Positions 63,882-64,000 of a stretch of DNA of 64,000 nt are shown here, one piece after another. The stretch is from an uncultured Lachnospiraceae bacterium (GTDB lineage Bacteria; Bacillota; Clostridia; Lachnospirales; Lachnospiraceae), in assembly GCA_947176505.1 (NCBI GenBank), contig CAMWQW010000002.1:124001-188000 (forward strand). The letters are read 5' to 3'. Both the position numbers and the translations under genes were made by a program. Every line of letters begins with the position of its first letter. The first letter of the stretch is position 1. Under the pieces are notes generated by a model that saw only the letters and a program-made list of their open reading frames with translations, had not been told where the DNA came from and did not search any database.

Positions 63882-64000
63882 TTTTTCACCTTCATTTGGT
63901 CATTTTGTCCCATTTTTTACCATCTTTTGAAAAATGCAGTGTATCTGTAACACCGCATTTTATCCCAAAATCTACAAAAAAATGTCTTTTCACGTAATTA

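Overview
The window looks like chromosome of a gut-type Firmicute, most likely family Lachnospiraceae (class Clostridia). Reasons: moderate-to-low GC, AGGAGG-type ribosome sites, a glycerol module with a DUF1667 partner, AgrC/LytTR sensor-regulator pairs, a CprABC-like peptide-resistance transporter, an EFR1-type ferredoxin, and several small proteins starting M-x-I-x-G-I-G of a kind common in that family. No rRNA, tRNA, CRISPR array or intact transposase is seen. Most genes lie on the minus strand.

Layout. 0.1-2.7 kb: VanR/VanS-like two-component system plus an unknown protein. 2.7-7.5 kb: glycerol catabolism (DUF1667 protein, two FAD oxidoreductases, glycerol kinase). 7.7-14.4 kb: PTS enzyme I, HPr, 6-phospho-beta-glucosidase, beta-glucoside permease and LicT-type antiterminator, with a RAT/terminator pair ahead of the antiterminator gene and a second RAT-like site behind it. 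14.5-18.3 kb: NatAB-like ABC exporter whose permease is fused to a CPBP protease, with its XRE regulator. 18.4-20.2 kb: a GntR gene scarred by deletion, then an ECF S component and DUF4430 lipoprotein behind a cobalamin riboswitch. 20.2-26.7 kb: membrane glycosyltransferase-like proteins and a chemoreceptor. 27-30.2 kb: Rrf2-MATE operon divergent from a flavodoxin/ferredoxin. 30.2-33.4 kb: MerR plus a three-piece split ABC exporter. 33.5-38.4 kb: NhaC antiporter, ribulokinase, AraM. 38.5-41.2 kb: two unknown family proteins around a decayed metallo-hydrolase. 41.2-43.3 kb: SigV/RsiV-like sigma and anti-sigma factor plus lipoprotein.

43.5-64 kb is the accessory and regulatory part. It has three LytTR regulator/GHKL kinase pairs, one extra kinase made by partial duplication, an erythromycin-esterase-like lipoprotein between the two kinase copies, a CprABC-K-R-like peptide-resistance locus, insertion-sequence and transporter remnants, and a chain regulator-kinase-small proteins at 57.9-62.0 kb.

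The most unusual signal is a set of shared regulatory pieces around the small unknown proteins. A 75-bp promoter module with 21-bp-spaced direct repeats and a sigma-28-like minus 10 (GCCGATA) occurs at 49.9 kb and 62.0 kb, and the minus 10 also at 39.4 kb. A leader motif (minus-strand core GAATGRCAGAGG) lies 36-42 nt ahead of three start codons, with a weaker form ahead of a fourth. Together these suggest an uncharacterised regulon of M-x-I-x-G-I-G proteins run by a LytTR system and perhaps the motility sigma factor. All functions are read from the sequence by eye; no database search was possible.
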